From assembly GCA_034638255.1 (NCBI GenBank), contig JAWPGT010000016.1, positions 372,001-436,000 of the forward strand: a DNA stretch of 64,000 bases, in the 5' to 3' direction. Source of the stretch: Coprinus comatus. Its lineage: Eukaryota > Basidiomycota > Agaricomycetes > Agaricales > Agaricaceae. Below, one piece after another: positions 24,010 to 36,778 of this stretch (position 1 is the stretch's first letter; the number at the start of each line of letters is the position of its first letter). A model generated the notes under the pieces. That model was not told the DNA's origin, searched no databases, and saw only the letters and a list, made by a program, of their open reading frames with translations. A program made the translations under genes and the position numbers.

Positions 24010-26424
24010 TATTCTCAACGACGCGACTTGTAGAAATTTAGCCGGGAACGCCTGGGGTGGCTGGCCACGTGAGCTGCATTGTTTGCACGTGTAAGTTATC
24101 ATTATTATAGCCAAACATTTGTTCAACATAATCCCGATCAAGATATGCCGCCGGTTTTTGTGAAGGAGTACCGCCGCTAATACTTAGGTTGAACTCTGTT
24201 AAACGCCACTGAAAATACCTCCGGATATTCTAAACTCTATATGTGCAACCGGAATGTTCATCTATTATAACTTGTATCTACGCTGAAGTCTGAAGGTTGA
24301 CATTGAACACTTGCGTATGTGTACATTTTAGGCTCAGAAACAAGCCTCGATAGTAACAAGTATAACCCTGGTATAACTGGTATAACTTGATCGAGTGCTT
24401 TTACCTTCCTTATAAGAGAAACCGAGACCTATTTGCAGCCGCTTATCTACACCTGCTTATCAATACAAATATAAATTATCGTTGTGCCCAGAGAAAATGT
24501 CAATCCAAATGAACATGTACATCATGATGCATGTGTTTAGCGGCTTATCTCCCATTTCTCGAAGGAGAGAAAACTGTATACTACCACCCTGATGTATATT
24601 TTAAGACCATTGTCTGATAGATAAGAAGGCAACGCGGGCAAAGCGCGGGTGCCTTGTCGATTTCATTCGAACCTCCGCTATGAAATTTTTGGCAGACATT
24701 TTAAGATAAGAAGTGTTGGCTCGGGACGATTCTATGAGACTTAAAAAAGCTGCTTATGTGTGTGCCTTAAGTCGTGCCTTGAATCATCGAGGCCTTCAAA
24801 AGGTCAGCACAAAGCTTATCTTTGTGACATGAGTATCGAGAAACAAAACAACGACCACGATAGCGAAACGTGACCTTGATATGTACTAGAATAAACTGAA
24901 AATTGAAGATGGAAAATGTGAGTGTATTCTCAAGGTTTCGCCAGTGTCATTTCTCCACATGTTGAAGTTTTAAAGATAACCTTTACCATTTGATATTCAT
25001 GGCGGTACCTCGAGGCTCAGAACCTTGTATTGAACTGTATAGTCTGTATTAGATTTATTTTAGTGTATTTCGCTTCTGCGAGTTCGCCGCTACATATCAC
25101 ACAGAGTCTGAGGGACTGACTTGACGTATGATATATATAGTTCCCTAGTGGTTTATTACTGTTAGCTGTTACCCCAACAATCCCAACTGGGGTTATCCTT
25201 GATTTTCCAAGAGGCGTGTCGATTAGGTGTGATTTTGAAAATCATAAAACATTGAACGAAAACCAAGACAGAATCCCTCAGTATAATGACTTAGGTTTGC
25301 TAAACAGCGACAATCTGCACATGTGGGGCACACTCCACACATTCAGCGAAGCGCAGTCCATGGATTAATCAAGTTCTGATTGCTGTTCAGTGATGTCCAT
25401 TGTTCAGGTAACGGCTATGGGGCGTGGAACAAATATTAGCTCGCAGTTTCATATTCTGAGTAAACTACCAGCAGTACTAAAAAGGTATTGAGCGTATAAT
25501 GAATCAGCACAATCTTCTCCACTTTTGTAAGGAACACAAAGGATACGTTAGTGCCTGAGGAGTTGTCGGACTACGGAATGAATTCCGGATATCGGAGAGT
25601 TCAGGCTCATACTTACCGTTGATAGCAAAACGTCATCAGATTGAAGCTGAAAGCCCGCAGTTTCAAATAAAAGCCTCGCCTCCTGAGTTCGAGTAGGGGA
25701 TAATTAACTTCTTATATTAACTTCTTATCTAGACTCTGTTCCAAGAAGTTCCAAGATTCAGTTTCAACATAACTCGATATGATGGATATATGATGATCAA
25801 TGAACAGAATGTTCTCCTAGACAGAAATATAACTTGTAGAAGCATCATGTCATGTCATGTATGTGTGTTATGTGGAGGCCCAAGCATTTTACATTCTTAG
25901 ATACTCCGAATAACTCAAACTAATACCTGTAAAGCGCACTTAATATAAAGTACCCACGTCCCTACTCTAGACCTTGGAGGTTTGAGGTTCAACGTAACGT
26001 TCAGGTCAATCTCAATCCTTGTGTTATCATCGGCTTTGACTTGGCTGGAATTTGTGTTGGGAACTTGATATGGCAGATCCCAACAGCTACAGGGATAGCA
26101 CAAGGCGTGGGTAGTGGGACACACAAGCCAAAGATAAGGAGCAACTCGCAAAATGATTGGACGATAGTGAAATTGAGCAGCGAGATTAGTCAGCAATTAA
26201 GATTATTCAACTTAGCTGTTTTCAACTTTTCTGAGATGTTTCAAGCGAGATCTAAGTTACCTCCGTAAGATCAGGGACATGGGCGATAACCACAGTGTAT
26301 ATAGGATGCGGTTACCACCACATGCGACGTTTTTACAACCTTCCTTTTTTCGGGACCTCCTGCGCCTGCTATCCCATTAGTTTCACAAAACTCATTTTCT
26401 GGGTCGAAACACACATTTTACGAG
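24010..26424. other. Long intergenic region upstream of the ammonium transporter
   Basis: 2.4 kb without a supportable gene. GATAA-type motifs occur on either strand, for example GATAAC at 26285 about 140 bp before the start, with TATATA near 26297. In fungi GATA factors drive nitrogen-regulated ammonium permease genes, so regulation of this kind is plausible but not shown. Confidence 0.5.
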
Positions 26425-28315
26425 ATGGGCGACACTGTGAATATCACATATGGCGCAGGTAAGTGCTTTACCAGCTTTTCTGCTAATTATGCAAAACTCT
26501 GACCTGTTCGTACAGCTGGGGAGATGATTTGGACGAGTGCAGACCTTAGCCAAACGGTGGTCTACAACTTGGGCGATATTGGCTTTATGTTGCTATGTAT
26601 GGCTCTTGTCTTCATTATGATTCCTGGTATTGGTTTCTTCTACTCTGGCCTTCTACGACGCAAGAATGCATTGTCGATGATCTTCATGAGTATGATGGTA
26701 ATGGGTGTTGTTTCCTTTCAAGTGAGTAATATGTGACTCTAGGTTATCGTGCTTGTCATTAAACTTGAATATGTAGTGGTTCTTCTGGGGATATTCTCTC
26801 ACCTTTAGTGATACTGCCAGCGCATACATTGGTGATCTCAGTACGTTTTCTCCTTACTTTCTTTGTCCACGTTTTTTCCTTACATGTTTCGACTTCCCTA
26901 GGATACTTTGCCTTGAAAGGAATCCTCGCCGAACCTTCTGCCGGCAGTGCCCGTCTCCCAGGTCTGGTATTCGTTATATATCAGGGCATGTTTGCCTCCC
27001 TCACGTACGTCCTAGGGTCTAATATATTGAACCTTTACTCATTAAACATATATAGTGCTGTTCTCGCCATTGGTGCTATCGCTGAACGCGGACGTCTCGG
27101 GCCCATTCTTGTATTCGCCTTCATCTGGACTACCATTGTCTATGACCCTGTTGCGTGTTGGACATGGAACGCCAATGGTTGGTCATTCGTCCTTGGTGGT
27201 TATGATTTTGCTGGTGGAACTCCCGTACATATTCTTTCCGGAACCGCCGCCCTTGCAATTTCTATCTACCTTGGAAAACGTCGTGGATACGGAACCGAAC
27301 GTCTTGCATACAAGCCCCAGAATACTACTTACGTAGTTTTCGGTACTGTCCTCCTTTGGTTCGGTTGGTTCGGTTTCAACGGAGGCTCAGCCCTCTCTGC
27401 CAACCTCCGTGCTGCTCAAGCTTGCATTGTTACTAACATTTCTGCCGCATGCGGTGGATTGACCTGGATGTTATTGGTAAGTAAAATAATCGTAGTTGGT
27501 GTTGTTGAGTGCTTATTCTCTCCCTAGGATTACCGCATTGAAAAGAAGTGGTCCGCTGTTGGTTTCTGTTCTGGTGCTATTGCTGGTCTCGTTGCTATTA
27601 CCCCTGCCTCTGGTTTCGTTGGTGCTCGTGAGTACAACCTGAAACTTGCTATCAATGTGTATCTAACAAAATCTGCTCCAGCCGCATCTGTTCTATTCGG
27701 TGTTGTTGGTGGTGCCGCTTGCAATTTTGCTACTCAGCTCAAATTCATCTTCGGTTACGATGATGCTCTTGATGTCAGTTTCTGATAAATCAATCATACT
27801 GCAACAAAACTCATTAGATTCTTAGATCTTCGCCTCTCACGGTGTTGGTGGAATGGTTGGAAACATTTTGACCGCTTTCTTCGCTCAAGCAAGCGTTGCT
27901 GCTTTCGACGGAATCGCTGTTATCCCTGGAGGCTGGCTGGATCATCATTGGGTCCAACTTGGTTACCAAGTTGCTGATTCGGTTGCTGGATTTGCCTATT
28001 CATTCGTTCTGACCGTGAGTAACAACCGTCTCTTCAATTGCAACTGCATCATAATATTTATTATCTATCTAGTCAACCATCCTCTGGATCATGCACTTCA
28101 TTCCTGGTCTTCGTCTCCGTGCTTCAGAAGAGGCCGAGATTCTTGGAATTGATGATGCTGAGATGGGCGAGTTCGCTTATGATTATGTCGGACTGGAACA
28201 AGAAATCGGACATTCTGTTCTCGGATCAACTGTTGGTGCTTCTGGAGGTGCTCGTGAATCTGAACATCGTTCAGGGAGCTCAAGTAGCCATGAAGAGAAG
28301 GGTGCTGCACAATGA
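26425..28315 (+). CDS. Ammonium transporter (Amt/Mep/Rh family)
   Basis: Nine exons: 26425-26458, 26516-26721, 26777-26840, 26902-27004, 27056-27476, 27528-27627, 27682-27773, 27826-28014 and 28073-28315, 483 residues. Amt signatures: IPGIGFFYSGLLRRKNALSM, FFWGYSLTFS, AIAERGRLGPILVFAFIW, the family motif DFAGGTPVHI, WFGWFGFNGGSAL and ASHGVGGMVGNILT with the expected pore histidines (PVHI and SHG). About eleven hydrophobic segments are visible. The soluble tail (GIDDAEMGEFAYDY, then a Ser/Glu-rich end) matches the regulatory tail of fungal Mep proteins. It imports ammonium at the plasma membrane and is commonly induced by nitrogen limitation; whether it is the high-affinity sensor type cannot be told. 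Confidence 0.94.
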
Positions 28316-29287
28316 ATGATAATACTTATACCCCGCATTTTTTCTTCACTCCTTTGATATGTAGTCTAGAATTGTTTTCTCCAGTTTACAGCGCTGGGTA
28401 TTTCAATCTTCTTAATTTATAATGTGTTCCATGCTGTAAAACTTCTGCACTCTCGTTAAATCAATTATAGGCTATGCCAACCTTCAAATTAATCAGAGTG
28501 TGCCTAGTTGGAAGCGCTCGTGAGATTATATGTAAGGTGAGATCGCTATATATAAAGTAGCTAAGTGCATGGTGCTGCATATTACTAGTTCGGCATGGAG
28601 CGAACACGTAAATATGATGTGTACACTAGACACATTGACGGTGACCAGGATTATCAACCAATAGCGGTTAAATACTGGTTAAATAGAAGCAAGTATGATG
28701 TGTTGATGCCCGGCGAATAACTTCTCTGCTGCTAGCCCAAATGTACTGAAGTAGGTGTTTTGAGAAATGTACATTGGTCCTGTAAAAATCTAATACTGGA
28801 GTATCGCGGAACACACCCCCGTATAAAGAGATACATGAGTATCTAAATTTGTTACTACAAAGGAGATTCGGTTGAGAGCTTGTTACAAGCTCCAAAACAT
28901 GATGATCTTTTTTTCCATCTCACGCGAAGTTACGAACCCCAATGAACCCCCTTATTGAACGACAACGGACAACCATTCTACTATGATACTGCAATTAGCT
29001 GTGGAGCTCAATAAAATATCAAATCACCGGCTTCGTAGAGCGCGCTGTGCCACACAGAATCCAGCACACTTCTGTGATGTACTTGCTTTACTTCCTTCTC
29101 ACGGTTATTAGCCATACCAGGATCATTATACCCTCGCTCCTTTGATCAACCGATGCTAAAGATACTTTACAAGTAACCCAGCAACTCCGGTGAAATACCT
29201 TATAAGGCACAGCTCTCAAGTGGGCTAAGGTTGGCCTTTCCTTCTGCTTCCCTCAGCCATCCTTGGGCGCTCAATAACTTACCATCG
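28316..29287. other. Intergenic, no gene recognised
   Basis: About 970 bp between two plus-strand genes. No conserved motif or repeat recognised. Confidence 0.5.
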
Positions 29288-31114
29288 ATGGCGACGCAGC
29301 TATTAGCCTTACTCATACAGGGGGTTGGCGATATAGAGTTAATTAGATATGCTCAACGTAAGTCTTCTACTCTTTTGATTACGTGTATGTAACTGGCCAA
29401 CTTAACAGCATTTAATAGTTTCTTCTTCTAGTATCATCATATATGACCACAGTGAGCGGTTCGAAAATGTTAAATGAATGAGAACTAAGTTCTTGGTTGG
29501 AAAGTTATAACCTTCTCGTCGGAGGTGAGTTGACTGGTCACGATTTGATAGTTTGGAAATATCTAAACTTAGTGCTAATATTTAGGTGGAGTTGATCTGG
29601 GTAAAAAATAATTTAAGCAACTAGAATGACTGATCACGGTTGCTAATTGTAGATTGTGGTTGACAGAAAAGTTCATGGTCGTTTGGGAAAGCATTATTTA
29701 TCATCGTACGCTCAGTAATAAAAGGAAAAATCAATTTGCTAACATCTTTTCAACCGTAGAACCGCTATTACACCCTTTTTTGTGTCATGTAAGTACCAAT
29801 ACAGTCTCATTCCTGCATTAGCTTAAGCTGAATGATCAACTCTTGCTAGATTTAATAATCATGGTAAGAGTGTGGACGTTTAATGTGGCGTGTGTACACC
29901 TGGGCTGACGTGTGTCCTGTCATGTGTCATAGCTCTATTCTCTACCAACCTCTCGGACAACGTATGTTATCCTCCTAAATCACAAGTCACTGTTTCTGAT
30001 GTGCAATTGATAGTTGTAAGTAAAACTTTGAACTTGCTTCAGAGGGTCAACCTCATTAGCACCACCTAATATCCAACCACGTTTCATAGCTGTATGTGCA
30101 AGCCACACATCACCCGGGGGAAGACTAATTGGAGTTGCATATAGGCGGGCACTTCTTTCGATGGCAAGGCTGGACGGGACTCGTAGCTTGTATGATTGCT
30201 GAAAGTATGTGGCTTATTACTATCGATCGTTTGTATTAACCACCAAGTCCTGCTAATACATTTCTACCTCAAGTCATACTACAAATGCGGATATATGCGC
30301 TATACTTCCTCAACAAAAAGGTACTGATAGCAATGATAACGACGTACATCATTTCATCCGGTGCTGCTGCTGTCATAATGTTCAAAGTCTTGGATGGGGT
30401 CATAGGTATGAACTCACTAAAGCTTCTGTTGAAAATGGTGTCTGACATCCTAAACACTTGATACCTTCGCTTTAGCTACATCCACTCCATTCGGCCAACT
30501 TTTGCCCGATATCGTATTCTGTTACCCCAAGAACGTATCCCATGAATTCTTCATATTTTGGATACCTCTTCTAGTATTCGAGTGTCTTCTATGTGGCTTG
30601 GCACTGTTCAGAGGAATACAAACATTTCGATCCGATGGTAGTCTTTTCAAATCTGGGCGTCGTTTAATAGGTATACTTGTCAGGGATTCAGTCCTATACT
30701 TCATATTGTAAGTTACACCTCCCAACTACCCATAGAGAAACACCATTAACATCATCACAACAGTATCACGTCCACATATCTCACCTGTCTGCTAGTTTGG
30801 TCCATTGCAAGGGTGGGTCACATTTTTTCCAAGCTTTCCGCTGCATATTAAATTTATTTTTTGCCCAATTCCAGCAAAACCTCCTGGAAATACCAATCGG
30901 CTTTTCAGTGGCAATGTCCTGTGTATTATCAAATAGGATTATTCTCAATGTCCGAGAAGCTAATCGGAACCTAGAGGATCCAGCTATATCCCATATCCAT
31001 GTTACTGTTGATGAAGATAGCCGAGGATCCAAGAGAACTTTGAATGAGGTAGAATTAACTCAGTTGCGCTCACTACGTGTTCCAAGCGAAAGTAGAAAGT
31101 TCTTTACTCCATAG
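29288..31114 (+). CDS. DUF6533-type seven-helix integral membrane protein
   Basis: Thirteen exons: 29288-29357, 29419-29451, 29490-29524, 29586-29600, 29667-29705, 29760-29788, 29850-29863, 29933-29965, 30145-30204, 30274-30405, 30476-30707, 30764-30812 and 30875-31114, 326 residues. The DUF6533 pattern, common in Agaricomycetes, is seen: IIIYDH, then EVELIW, WSFGKALFIINRY, FFRWQGWTGLVACMIAEIILQ, MRIYALYFLNKK, and near the end VLSNRIILNVREA. Several exons are tiny (14 and 15 nt); the frame closes only when they are included. The seventh to last intron (29966-30144) is unusually long for this locus. Function unknown; membrane location follows from the hydrophobic segments. Confidence 0.82.
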
Positions 31115-31284
31115 ATTAGAGTCTGCGTGTTTTGTTTTCGAACTGTACTACTAGGTAACTAGCCTATCAATGGGGTTTTTTTCGGGAAAGATATTTAGGT
31201 ATCATTTGAGCTGTTCGAGCCTTCAAGTTATGAATACAGAAAGAGCAGCTTAAGGGCTAATCATAATGGTGTAACAACAGAGTA

Positions 31285-32633
31285 TCAATCGAACTGTCTT
31301 CCACCATTAATATTAATCTTGGAAATGTGTCAGCAAAGGCCTGTATTGTTGGAAATATATCAAAAGCCATACCGCTTGTCCTATAAATTTATCTCGTTAG
31401 ATTATTATATTAATGTGTTGTAAGCTTTAGGCATACCTGTCATGAAATGCGATTCTGGAGAGGCCAGATACGAGACTAGTACCGATACATCTTCTGGCTT
31501 TCCGATGAATCCACCCGCAGTTTTCTTCTCCTCCTACTCGAATATAATCAGCAAACACGTTAATTTTATCTCAAAGTTACTTGAACTGCTCATTATACCT
31601 CGGCAAAAATAATGTCTGAGTTTAAGTTTGGACCAAATTGGTTACCTAAAGCTTGAGCTACAGTTTATCGTATTCATCAGTAAATTTGCAATAAAACGTG
31701 AAAAATTGACTATTCTACTAACTCATTGTTGTCACAATTGCTCCTGTTTATTGAGATCAGTGGTTCAGTCTCAGACATTTCTCTATGAAGAATCACACCT
31801 GGTGTATAACAATTGACAGTTATTCCATGTTTTCCCCACTCAAATGCTATTACGATAGAAGACAGTCTATCTTTATTTTTTATTATCAAGCATATCAAGG
31901 TATCACTCACCAGAAGCTTGAGTTATTGCTCTGATGGCAGCCTTGGTAGCGCCATAAGCCGCCATATAAGGAGGAGCTGTTCATGTTTAGCATTATCCGA
32001 TGATCGCATGAGCTTCGGATTCTAATCCGGATGCGGGAGTCTCACCCGATTTACCAGCACCAGACGAGGCCCCGATAATTCTACCTCCTCGCCCTTGTTC
32101 AATCATCTGTTTGGCTGCATACTTATAGCATAAGAAGACACTCCGAGTGTTTATCCTATAGATACGATCCAGATCTTCAACTGTGGCTACATTATAATTA
32201 GAAGGATGATGCTGCGTTTGAGTCCTTCGATGTTCCATTTCGACGTTTTGTAGATAACTTACTATCCATCATGGACTTGGCAAAGCATATACCAGCGTTC
32301 GCGACCATCTATTTACCAAAAAACCCTCAATAAATCTTAATGTTAATAAAAAAAGAACTGGAGCTCTCTCACCACATCTATTCCTCCAAGTTCTTTTACG
32401 ACAGAATCAATCATGGATATGACTTCTTCCTCATTAGACACATCACCAATTCCTACATATGTTTTACGTCCTTTTTTCTCAATAATGGTCGCAACACTTA
32501 TTAAATTATCCTTCTGGTGTTCTAAATCATTGATAGCAACATCCAACCCATCATCTGCTAGTCGGAGAGCAATCGCACGTCCAATTCCTTGAGATGCGCC
32601 CGTAACGAATGCTACCCGAGGTTTCGAAGTCAT
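31285..32633 (-). CDS. Short-chain dehydrogenase, acetoin/diacetyl reductase-like
   Basis: Minus-strand exons 32633-32373, 32308-32263, 32186-32046 and 31976-31911 are clear; the later exons, from 31846 down to the stop at 31285-31287, are less certain. Motifs: TGASQGIGRA (cofactor loop), VANAGICFAKSM, INTRSVFLCYKYAA, GRIIGASSGAGKSG and YGATKAAIRA with the catalytic Tyr and Lys. The end reads TGQ, then INGGRQF. The family reduces diacetyl or acetoin or related small carbonyls with NAD(P)H in the cytosol; substrate here is inference. Exon sizes 46, 141 and 66 nt equal those of the two SDR genes at 51926 and 56749, so they share ancestry. The start is the ATG directly before the Rossmann fold. 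Confidence 0.82.
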
Positions 32634-33812
32634 CAGAGAGGTGTTCGTTGGGGGGATGGGAATGTTAGAGTTTAATGGAGTAGGGTCGACGATTGGTCGA
32701 TGATAGAACAAGTTGTAACTGGGATAATCAGATGATGTTAAAGTTTAATAGTAATAAATCATGAGCAATAGAAGAACGGGGGAGAATAACAGGGGAACAC
32801 AATCGAACCCCATTTTCACGTCTTTCCCATTGTCCTCATTTGGGTATACAGTACACACACGAGGATGATCATGTCGTTAAGATTAAAGGAAGTTATAAGC
32901 TGTGATCAAGTTTAGAATTCCGAAAATAGGGCTCTAAGTGATCTGGGTAAGGAGCTTGTGTGAGACTGGGGACTGCGCACTTGATTGGTGCTGGAGGCGA
33001 CGCATATACTTGCTCAGATATTAGAGATCGGAATCAAAGAAAATACAGACCAACGGATAGTGAACCTACGCCCCTTGAGTGCCATGGTTAGTCACAAAAA
33101 GCATCACCATTTTGTAACCCCTGAGTGACCAACCCGTGGGCCGTAACCCCTCCTAACACCCCAACCGTCTAACAGCCAAACCTTCCTATATTATCGTTAC
33201 CCAGAAGTTCGGGATCACCAGAAGTTCGGAATGTCACAAGAATGACCGTGATAGTTTCAACCTCCGCTTGGCACTACCGCGTGCGGACGCTCAATATGCG
33301 CAATCAATACCTCATCAATATTCAATGTCCGACATGGCAATGCTTCGGCAGGTGTGACAATCCTCCCTTCAAAAAACCACTTTTCTTCCCACAAAAAAAA
33401 TGGTATGATGGCATTCAGAGAAGTGCAAATAATAAGCATACAAGTTTTCAGGTGCAAACTTTTCCCGAGGGAGGAGGAAAACAGGAATTCCGAACTTGTG
33501 GTGATTCCGAACTTCTGGGTAACGATAGTACCATATGACGGCAAGCGTCACGCCCTCGGGCGTGAGTTCGAAATCCCAGACCAACTGGGATCACCGCCGC
33601 GTTGGCTGTGAATTGAAGTATCAATTCGAACTTACTTATAGCATCTTAGTGATTAGATCTTAAGATTTGGTTTGCAAATGGTCATCAATGTCGAAAAAAG
33701 CTTGAAAGCTGCCCTCGAAGCTCATAAACCCATAAACCGCAAGCGGTAGAACTCTAGATAAGATGTTTTTATTGTACAAGAATGGTATCATAGCACGACA
33801 GAGCCAATATTC
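32634..33812. other. Intergenic with one inverted-repeat element
   Basis: No gene supported. Contains the inverted-repeat element at 33191-33528; the rest shows no motif. Confidence 0.55.
33191..33528. mobile_element. Tc1/mariner-like MITE with about 40 bp inverted repeats
   Basis: The left end TATCGTTACCCAGAAGTTCG (from 33192) is matched by its complement ending at 33527. Similarity runs about 40 bp inward with a few mismatches. Each terminal repeat contains the word AGAAGTTCGG or a variant twice. TA dinucleotides flank the 338 bp segment on both sides (33189-33190, 33529-33530), as expected for Tc1/mariner. It encodes no transposase, so it would be non-autonomous. Confidence 0.6.
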
Positions 33813-34828
33813 TCAATTGAAGTTGACCTTGTTTACAATATCCCAGAAAGCCTTTCCTTGCTTCGCTGCAATACCAAGCTCAAGCTCAGATGGTTGCCTT
33901 GATCCATCTCCAGCAGCAAGGGTTCCAGCACCCCATGGAGATCCTATGATTGAGAAGGTCAGACAGAACCCATGATAACGGTTCACAACCACGGATAAAC
34001 ATACCACCGTGAACCTCAGAAAGGTTAGTTAAATCGCCAAAGGCATGCGAGTAACCGAATGGAACAAAGATGATACCATGATGGGTTAAAGATGAGAGAG
34101 TGAGCATAGCTGTGGTTTCTTGTCCTCCTCCAAGACCGCCAGTGGAAACAAAGATACCAGCGTATTTTCCAGCCAATTTTCCGCTTTGCCAGAGTTGGCC
34201 GGTGGAATCCCAGAAAGCCTGGAAAAAAGGCGTCAGGTTGAACATAAATATCCTCATTAAATCAATATGCCCACCTTCCATTGTGCGGGCATGTTGCCGT
34301 AACGAGTTGGGACACCGAAGAGGAAGGCATCGTAGTTGAGGATCGTTTGGGTGGTGATAATGGGGTAGTTGGGTTTAGGGGGAGCATACATCTTGGTCAA
34401 GACTTCCTGGGGCAATGTTTCAGGGACTCTGGGTAAAATGATTCATGAGTATACAATCTACCAATGGATTGGATAGATTAGAAACTGACTGGAGAATCTC
34501 AGCCTTTCCGCCTGCACTTTCAATACCGGCTTTGACGGATTCGGCCACTGTGAACAGTGTCAGATTCAGAGAACAGCGATCAAATAAGTATAAACGTACT
34601 CTTGGCGATGTGGCCGTACATGCTGTAGATGACGATGGCGACACGAGGTGACATTTTATCTGAAGTAGATTGAAGGTTCAAAGGCGGAGGTGTAGTGGAA
34701 TCTGAAGTTGGGGTGTTGGAAGTAGCTGTCTGAGATGTGGCCCCTTTTGTACTCCGAGAACCCTTGGCCTTTTTATTCGAAGAATCGTCAGCAAAATTAT
34801 TCTTCTGATGTTTAGTTGGAAAGCACAT
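33813..34828 (-). CDS. WrbA-type NAD(P)H:quinone oxidoreductase (flavodoxin-like)
   Basis: Five exons: 34828-34600, 34547-34490, 34428-34275, 34218-34005 and 33943-33813, 261 residues. A Ser/Thr/Lys-rich N-terminal extension of about 57 residues precedes the core, which starts [17 protein letters not shown] (FMN phosphate loop). Further motifs: [47 protein letters not shown] and [20 protein letters not shown], all typical of type IV quinone oxidoreductases (WrbA, Pst2). It binds FMN and reduces quinones by two electrons, protecting against oxidative stress. The first ATG was chosen; a start at the internal Met before SPRVAI would give the classic length of about 204 residues. Confidence 0.92.
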
Positions 34829-36319
34829 GAGGGTAGGTAATTCAGGTATTGTCAGAGACGGTTTTAACCTGGATATGTGGTTGTATACCCGTGGGCCCGC
34901 GTGAGATTAAAATAACATAAATGATCTTTCGACAATAGATTCGTCATCGATTCTTGAAATACTGATGCTTCTAAGCGATGATTGTCATCATTTGAAACCT
35001 CGATTTCCACGTGCTGTAGATGGAACAAGAATTTTCCATACACGCGCTGAGGTAAACGTCCTTGCTAGACCCTATTAAACGTTAGACATCCAATTATATG
35101 ATGTATCTGAGTTTCCAAAGAAAGTGTGGAGCTGGATTTCTTGCGGTAAGGAACGCATATATACCCATTAGAGTAAATCCTTCACACCACTTGAGTGAAA
35201 AAACCACCCGATATATTAAATACTCCTCAGGGAAAGGTTTATGCGTAAACTTTCTCCGAGAAGTGTCTCAAAGAACGCTTAGCATTTGTCATAGCGCTTT
35301 CATCTCAAGTTATGCATAGTATGCAGTCGCTTATTCGTCGCACAATTTTTTTTGACCAGATCAGTTATCATGATCAGTATGGCGATCGCATGGGGTTGGT
35401 GGTTCTATTTTCGGATGTACTCATTAATTGAATCAAGAATTTGCTCTCTGGATTTGTTATCAAAATAGTTCCCAGGAGTATACACGCATACCCACGCTTC
35501 GTTACATTCAGTTTTTCTAGCTACTACAAGTGAGTATTACTAGGAGAACACTTCAGGCTCAGTCGAACGGTAGTGTTGCTTAAGCGTAGTACGCTTACTC
35601 AGAAATCAGTATAACGATGACTAAGCTAAGAGGCTTACTACATTACAGTGTCATCGACATTTGTCAAAGTATGAAATGTATCAGTAATTCATCTTTGCCG
35701 AGAGGGAGCTGTATTCTTAGGTTTAGCCGGGTTAATTACAGGCAACCCAGGTTCTCCTCTTCATCCTCTTCAAGCTCAGGGCTATAGTCATCATCATACT
35801 TTAAAAACCGAGGGTTTTCAATTCGGAAATCCATTATCCCCTCGATTGACTTATTATATGTAGATTATCTCCGGTAGATTGGGCCGTTAATTACCATGTA
35901 TATTAGGTCCATTGCGTCTTAGCACTATGGTTTGCTTGTAGCGGGATATAAATGCTGAATTAAAAATAAATAAAAATTCGGAAATCCATTGCAGGTCACC
36001 TGAGGGTTAGATTTGAGGCCAGAGCGCTAAGCCCCTCCTCACATATTTAACCTTAACCCAGCCTTAACCATGGATGGTACACAATGTATGACCACCCCAA
36101 AGTTGAAAAGGATGGTAGTCAGAGAAACACTTGTATAGCTCTTACTCAACTCTGCAAAGAGGCAAACAACAAGGATTCTGACATCAGTAAAACGAGCATC
36201 TCCTTGGCCAAGCTTAAACCTCCTTAAACCTCCTTGAAAACATTTCCAAGGATGACCAAGGATATATCAAGAATGTAAAAGAATTTTTATTTTCTCCTTG
36301 GAATTACTTAGTCTTGCTT
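34829..36319. other. Intergenic, repeat-rich flank of the retrotransposon
   Basis: No gene supported. Contains a possible retroposon (35836-35975). A short open frame near 36082-36225 has no recognisable domain. Confidence 0.5.
35836..35975 (+). mobile_element. Possible short retroposon (SINE-like) with 15 bp target duplication
   Basis: A 15 bp direct repeat, ATTCGGAAATCCATT, at 35821-35835 and 35976-35990 flanks a 140 bp segment whose right end is A-rich (AATTAAAAATAAATAAAA). A long direct repeat next to an A-rich tail is typical of LINE-mediated retroposition. No clear RNA polymerase III B box was found, so the source RNA is unknown. Confidence 0.4.
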
Positions 36320-36553
36320 TAAGAACTAGAGCCAGATACCTCTATCTCAGTCCCAGAGTGAATATAGTTAGGAACTCGTATTATCGTACCTAGAGCCAGA
36401 TACCTCTATCTACGATAATATATTAATGAATGTCATAGCATATATGCGTGTTGTTACATACCTCAGTCCCAGAGTGAATATAGTTAGGAACTGAGGTACG
36501 TTAATGCACTTATGTTGGTTTATATGTTCGTCGTCACGTGTTGTTCTCCTACA
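36320..36553 (-). repeat. 3' LTR of the copia element
   Basis: 234 bp, identical to 41494-41727. Contains the words AGAGCCAGATACCTCTATCT and CAGTCCCAGAGTGAATATAG twice each, arranged within two hairpin-like units. Confidence 0.9.
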
Positions 36554-36562
36554 CTCCTCCTC
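36554..36562 (-). other. Polypurine tract of the copia element
   Basis: GAGGAGGAG on the minus strand directly precedes the TGTAGGAG start of the 3' LTR, the expected place for plus-strand DNA priming. Confidence 0.6.
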
Positions 36563-36778
36563 AACTCTGCCGTCGAACTATTAAATCAACAATTCAAAAG
36601 TGGTTGTTTAGAACGTGAAGGTAGGTTGGGGAATGGTGTTGTTATACTACAATCTTGCAGAAAGGTTTAAAGAGGTGTGGTTGAAAGAAAAGGCCTGACC
36701 TGTTTTTCCAACTGTTCATCGTCGTTCTTCGTCGATCTACTCCTCCTCTCCTCGTCAAATCTCCTCCTCGTTGACGCT

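Noticed and set aside
24628..24680. Possible tRNA, because of TTCGAACCTCC
   Set aside because: No matching acceptor stem, D arm or anticodon arm could be drawn. No tRNA or rRNA gene is supported in the window.
25915..26268. Open frames upstream of the ammonium transporter
   Set aside because: No recognisable domain; they lie in the promoter region.
33242..33611. Overlapping open frames on both strands
   Set aside because: They lie within the inverted-repeat element and arise from its symmetry.
35821..36319. A short open frame near 36082 as a gene
   Set aside because: About 45 codons with no known motif, beside the LTR; too weak to call.
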